Below, piece after piece: positions 61,383 through 64,000 of a DNA stretch of 64,000 nt (within the stretch, counting starts at the first letter, position 1; every line of letters begins with the position of its first letter). The translations under genes were made by a program, and so were the position numbers. Location of the stretch: positions 2,147,218 to 2,211,217 of the forward strand of contig JAOSJL010000001.1 of NCBI GenBank assembly GCA_027494115.1, written 5' to 3'. The DNA comes from Acidimicrobiia bacterium. Lineage in GTDB: Bacteria > Actinomycetota > Acidimicrobiia > IMCC26256 > JAOSJL01. The notes beneath the pieces are model-generated. The model did no database searches. It was given only the letters and a program-made list of their open reading frames with translations, and was not told where the DNA came from.

Positions 61383-62131
61383 GCGGACATTCCAAGTGGC
61401 ATTCCATCAAGCACAAGAAGGGCGCCGCCGACAAGGCCCGCGGCAAGCTCTTCGCCAAGTTGATCAAACAGATCGAGGTGGCCGCACGGCAGGGCGGCGG
61501 TGACGTCGACGGCAATCCGACGCTTCGCACCATGGTGCAAAAAGCGCGTGACAACTCGGTTCCCGTCGACACGATCGAGCGGGCCGTCAAGCGCGGCACC
61601 GGCGAACTCGAAGGCGTCACGTACGAGGAAGTCAAGTACGAGGGTTACGCACCCCACGGTGTGGCGCTCTACGTGGAGTGCCTCACCGACAACAGGAATC
61701 GCACGGGAGCGGAAATCAAGAACCTCTTCGTCCGAAACGGTGGGTCGTTTGCCGAGCCGGGATCGGTGGCATGGCAGTTCGAGCGCAAGGGCGTCGTCAC
61801 GTTGGAGGCGTCGGCGGGTTCGGAAGACGATGTCATGCTGGCGGCACTCGATGCCGGTGCCGAAGACGTCGAAGCACAGGGCGACATCTACGAAGTGACC
61901 ACGAGCCCGTCCGACGTCCACGCGGTACGGGAAGCACTCGAGTCCGGCGGGTACCCGGTGCAGAGCAGTGACCTCACGATGCTCCCGACGTCGACCGTCG
62001 GTCTCGCCGATGAGGCCGAAGCGCGAGCGGTGCTGCGCCTGGTCGAGGCACTCGACGATCACGACGACGTCCAGGACGTCTTCGGGAACTTCGACATCCC
62101 CGACAACGTCCTCGAGAGCGTGGGTGCCTGA
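61379..62131 (+). CDS. yebC: YebC/TACO1-family protein
   Basis: The 250-residue product begins 'MSGHSKWHSIKHKKGAADK', the invariant start of the family. It carries 'FAKLIKQIEVAARQGGGDVD' and 'SVPVDTIERAVKRGTGELEG', plus two C-terminal alpha/beta domains. YebC proteins were long called transcription regulators; recent work on homologues links them to translation of proline-rich stretches. The gene follows pdxT in an overlapping pair, as in mycobacteria, where ruvC-ruvA-ruvB usually come next. Here instead the molybdenum-hydroxylase genes follow, so the ruv genes are not at the expected site. Confidence 0.95.
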   Translation: MSGHSKWHSIKHKKGAADKARGKLFAKLIKQIEVAARQGGGDVDGNPTLRTMVQKARDNSVPVDTIERAVKRGTGELEGVTYEEVKYEGYAPHGVALYVECLTDNRNRTGAEIKNLFVRNGGSFAEPGSVAWQFERKGVVTLEASAGSEDDVMLAALDAGAEDVEAQGDIYEVTTSPSDVHAVREALESGGYPVQSSDLTMLPTSTVGLADEAEARAVLRLVEALDDHDDVQDVFGNFDIPDNVLESVGA

Positions 62132-62162
62132 TGACCGCTGAAGCCGGGAATCGGGTCCTCTG

Positions 62163-62798
62163 ATGGACCCGTCGGTGGGTCCGCCGGATTCACCGGTGGT
62201 CGACAACGGGGTGGTCGACAACGGGGTGGTCGACATCGGGGTGGTCGACATCGGGGTGGTCGACATCGGGGTGGTCGACATCGCGCTGGAAGTCAACGGC
62301 CGCGCCAGATCGGACTCCGTGGAGCCGCGGCTCCTGCTCGTCCAGTATCTGCGCGACGTTCTCGGCTTGACGGGTACGAAGATCGGTTGTGACACGTCGT
62401 CGTGCGGTGCCTGCACGGTTCTCGTCGACGGTGAGTCGGTGAAGTCCTGCACGATGCTCGCGGTCCAGGCCGACGGCTCGCGGGTGCTGACGATCGAAGG
62501 GCTGGCGGCAAGCGCCGCGCCCTCGACGGACGACGCCGGAGGGTTCCATCCCGTGCAGGAGGCATTCCGGAACAACCACGCACTCCAGTGCGGGTTCTGC
62601 ACGGCGGGAATGGTCATGGCCACTGTGTCCCTACTCGAGGAGAACCCCGATCCCGACGAGTCGACGGTCCGCCACGGCCTCGAAGGCAACCTCTGTCGCT
62701 GCACCGGCTACCAGAACATCGTCGCGGCAGCTCTCGCGGCGGCGTCGTCATCAGGCGCGTCGTCATCGGGAGGCCTCCCCGGCGAAGCGTTGTCGTGA
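62163..62798 (+). CDS. Small [2Fe-2S] subunit of a molybdenum hydroxylase (CoxS/XdhC-like)
   Basis: The 211-residue product is the iron-sulphur subunit of a xanthine-dehydrogenase/CO-dehydrogenase-type enzyme. After an N-terminal extension of six 'GVVDI/N' repeats come the plant-type ferredoxin cluster '[20 protein letters not shown]' and Cys in 'VKSCTML'. The helical cluster domain has '[17 protein letters not shown]' and '[16 protein letters not shown]'. The clusters carry electrons from the molybdenum site to FAD. The ATG at 62163 precedes the repeats; several in-frame GTGs within the repeats, and the core at '[11 protein letters not shown]', are alternatives. The stop overlaps the FAD subunit gene (GTGA). 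Confidence 0.9.
   Translation: MDPSVGPPDSPVVDNGVVDNGVVDIGVVDIGVVDIGVVDIALEVNGRARSDSVEPRLLLVQYLRDVLGLTGTKIGCDTSSCGACTVLVDGESVKSCTMLAVQADGSRVLTIEGLAASAAPSTDDAGGFHPVQEAFRNNHALQCGFCTAGMVMATVSLLEENPDPDESTVRHGLEGNLCRCTGYQNIVAAALAAASSSGASSSGGLPGEALS
62196..62285. repeat. 15-bp tandem repeat, six units, at the 5' end of the FeS subunit gene
   Basis: The unit gtggtcgacatcggg (ending aacggg in the first two and atcgcg in the last) occurs six times. It is five codons long and in frame (Val-Val-Asp-Ile-Gly). Each copy begins with an in-frame GTG preceded by GGGG, so every copy could in principle act as a start. Confidence 0.93.
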
Positions 62799-63639
62799 TA
62801 CCGGCGGCGTTCGATTACGTGCGTGCCGACACGGCCGAGGGGGCTATGGCGGCACTGCTCGAACACGGCGACGAAGCGAAACTGCTCGCCGGCGGCATGT
62901 CGTTGCTCCCGCTCATGAAGCTGCGGCTGGCGGTCCCCGGCGTGCTCGTCGACGTCGGTGGGCTCCGCGAGCTCTCCTACGTGCGTGACGAGGGCGACCA
63001 CCTGGCGGTGGGTGCACTCACCCGTCACCACGATCTGGAACGGCACGAGCTCGTTTCCCGGCACTGCGGGCTCCTCGCCGCCGTGGCCACCCGCGTCGGC
63101 GACCCCCAGGTCCGCCACCGGGGCACTCTGGGGGTTCGGTCGCCCACGGTGACCCGGCCTCCGATCTCCCGGCCGCGCTCATGGCGCTCGACGCCACGGT
63201 CGTCATCACCGGTGCCGACGGAGACCGCGACGTCGACGCGGCCGACTTCTTCCACGGGTTCCTCGACACGGCTCTCGGACCCGAGGAGCTCCTGCGCGAG
63301 GTCAGAATCCCGAAGAGCGACCGTGGCGGTTTCGCCTTCGAGAAGTTCCAGCGCCGCGCGCAGGACTGGGCGATCGTCGGCGCGGCCGTCGCCGCCCCCT
63401 CGTCTGCTCCTTCCGAGTCCGGGGAAGGGTGGCGTGTCGGCCTCGTGAACATGGGGCCCACGCCGATCCGCGCCCGAGCCACCGAGGAGGCGCTCGACTC
63501 CGGCGCCACGCCGCACGACGCCGCGGCGCTCGCGTCTGAGGGCAGCGAACCTCCCGCCGACCTCCACGCCTCGCCGGAGTTCCGCGAACATCTCGCCCGC
63601 GTCCTGGTCGAGCGCGCCGTCGAGGCGAGCCTCGGCTGA
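62795..63639 (+). CDS. FAD-binding medium subunit of a molybdenum hydroxylase (CoxM-like, frameshifted)
   Basis: The GTG at 62795 overlaps the preceding stop (GTGA). The protein starts '[20 protein letters not shown]' with FAD-binding '[19 protein letters not shown]', typical of the medium subunit (AGG.S..P.MK.R...P). The second FAD motif should read '[19 protein letters not shown]', but at a G5 run (63130-63134) one G is missing. The remainder, '[20 protein letters not shown]' to '[14 protein letters not shown]', is in another frame to 63639. The corrected length is about 281 residues. It passes electrons from the FeS subunit to an acceptor. The large, molybdenum-binding subunit is not in the window. 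Confidence 0.9.
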
Positions 63640-63640
63640 C

Positions 63641-64000
63641 ATGGCCACCGATACCGCGGGGATTGACGCGTGGGGAACCCGCGTGGCGGCGGCGGTACTC
63701 GCCGCGGGGGCGGGGACACGTTTCGTGGGTGGAGGCCTCGAAGAGAGGGCCGGCGATGGCGGCGGCGGCGGTGTCGAGGACGGTGGCGACCGGACCATTC
63801 CCAAGCTGCTCGCCCCCCTGGGAGGTCGGTCGCTTCTGAGCCGGGCCCTCGACGCTCCGGTCGCGGCCGGCTGCACTCCTGTCATCGCCGTCGTGGCGAA
63901 TCGCTCGTCACCCACCGCGCTCCACGCCGCCGATCATCCCGGTGTGTCGGTGGTGGAGAACCGCCGGTCGGCAGAGGGGATGGCGACGAGCATGCAGGCA
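63641..64000 (+). CDS. MobA/MocA-like molybdenum cofactor cytidylyltransferase (partial)
   Basis: The ATG at 63641, two bases after the FAD-subunit stop, opens a frame with no stop to the window edge (120 codons). It has the nucleotidyltransferase loop 'VAAAVLAAGAGTRF', a Gly-rich insertion, then 'IPKLLAPLGGRSLLSRALDA' with the conserved Lys, and 'NRRSAEGMATSMQA'. The last resembles the EGM..S motif of CTP:molybdopterin cytidylyltransferase. The product would make the molybdopterin-cytosine-dinucleotide form of the cofactor used by CoxL-type enzymes, which fits its position in the operon. The C-terminal part is outside the window, so substrate choice (CTP rather than GTP) is inferred. Confidence 0.8.
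   Translation, partial: MATDTAGIDAWGTRVAAAVLAAGAGTRFVGGGLEERAGDGGGGGVEDGGDRTIPKLLAPLGGRSLLSRALDAPVAAGCTPVIAVVANRSSPTALHAADHPGVSVVENRRSAEGMATSMQA

Overview
The window is G+C-rich DNA (about two thirds G+C by eye) from an actinobacterial chromosome. Lineage markers are a mycothiol ligase (mshC), an F420-dependent NADP reductase (npdG), an inositol-phospholipid/PIM locus, SepF and DivIVA/Wag31-type division proteins, and a MurE with the DNPR motif of meso-diaminopimelate peptidoglycan. My best guess is Acidimicrobiia or a close relative. That is an inference from gene content, not from a search. Almost all of it is conserved core chromosome; I see no prophage, insertion sequence, CRISPR array, tRNA or rRNA.

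Layout. 1-9.6 kb: housekeeping metabolism (partial DUF222-like gene, HAD hydrolase, aminotransferase, PlsC, glycerol kinase, TesB, threonine aldolase, polyprenol-phosphate-mannose synthase, Nudix, DNA polymerase IV). 9.7-15.6 kb: DUF3040 protein, a leftward moxR-DUF58-transglutaminase operon, a small unknown gene and an HNH nuclease. 15.75-36 kb: the division and cell-wall (dcw) cluster, in the order mraZ-rsmH-ftsL-ftsI-murE-murF-mraY-murD-ftsW-murG-murC-murB-ftsQ-ftsZ-pgeF-yggS-sepF-yggT-divIVA. It has a promoter with four 10-bp-spaced MraZ boxes and a large hairpin before rsmH. 36-47 kb: ileS (leftward), a DksA-like factor with a histone-H1-like tail, lspA, rluD, an Rrf2 regulator, a phosphodiesterase-like gene and dnaE. 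47-62 kb: npdG-mshC, thrS-HIT-membrane protein, a convergent EF-G2, pgsA-patA-pimA, lemA-htpX, a DUF3048 lipoprotein and pdxS-pdxT-yebC. From memory, thrS through yebC follows the order of M. tuberculosis Rv2614c-Rv2603c. 62.1-64 kb: start of a molybdenum-hydroxylase operon (FeS subunit, FAD subunit, MobA-like cytidylyltransferase, cut by the window edge).

Genes within operons are tightly packed. Many stop and start codons overlap as ATGA, GTGA or TTGA (rsmH/ftsL, murF/mraY, mraY/murD, ftsW/murG, murC/murB, murB/ftsQ, pgeF/yggS, thrS/HIT, pdxT/yebC, coxS/coxM).

The reader must know that at least 16 genes, most of them single-copy and several essential, are broken by single-base frameshifts (21 sites by my count). 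Most sites lie at runs of G or C. The simplest explanation is uncorrected homopolymer error in the assembly. I therefore annotate the intact gene span in each case and give the shift position. A second theme is short tandem repeats at gene starts (ppm, ftsI, murC, ftsZ leader, dksA, rluD, coxS, and the small gene at 14.6 kb). No clearly novel system is present. The most interesting signals are regulatory (rsmH leader, MraZ operator, DnaA-box palindrome before dnaE, ftsZ leader hairpin) and the H1-tailed DksA-like protein.
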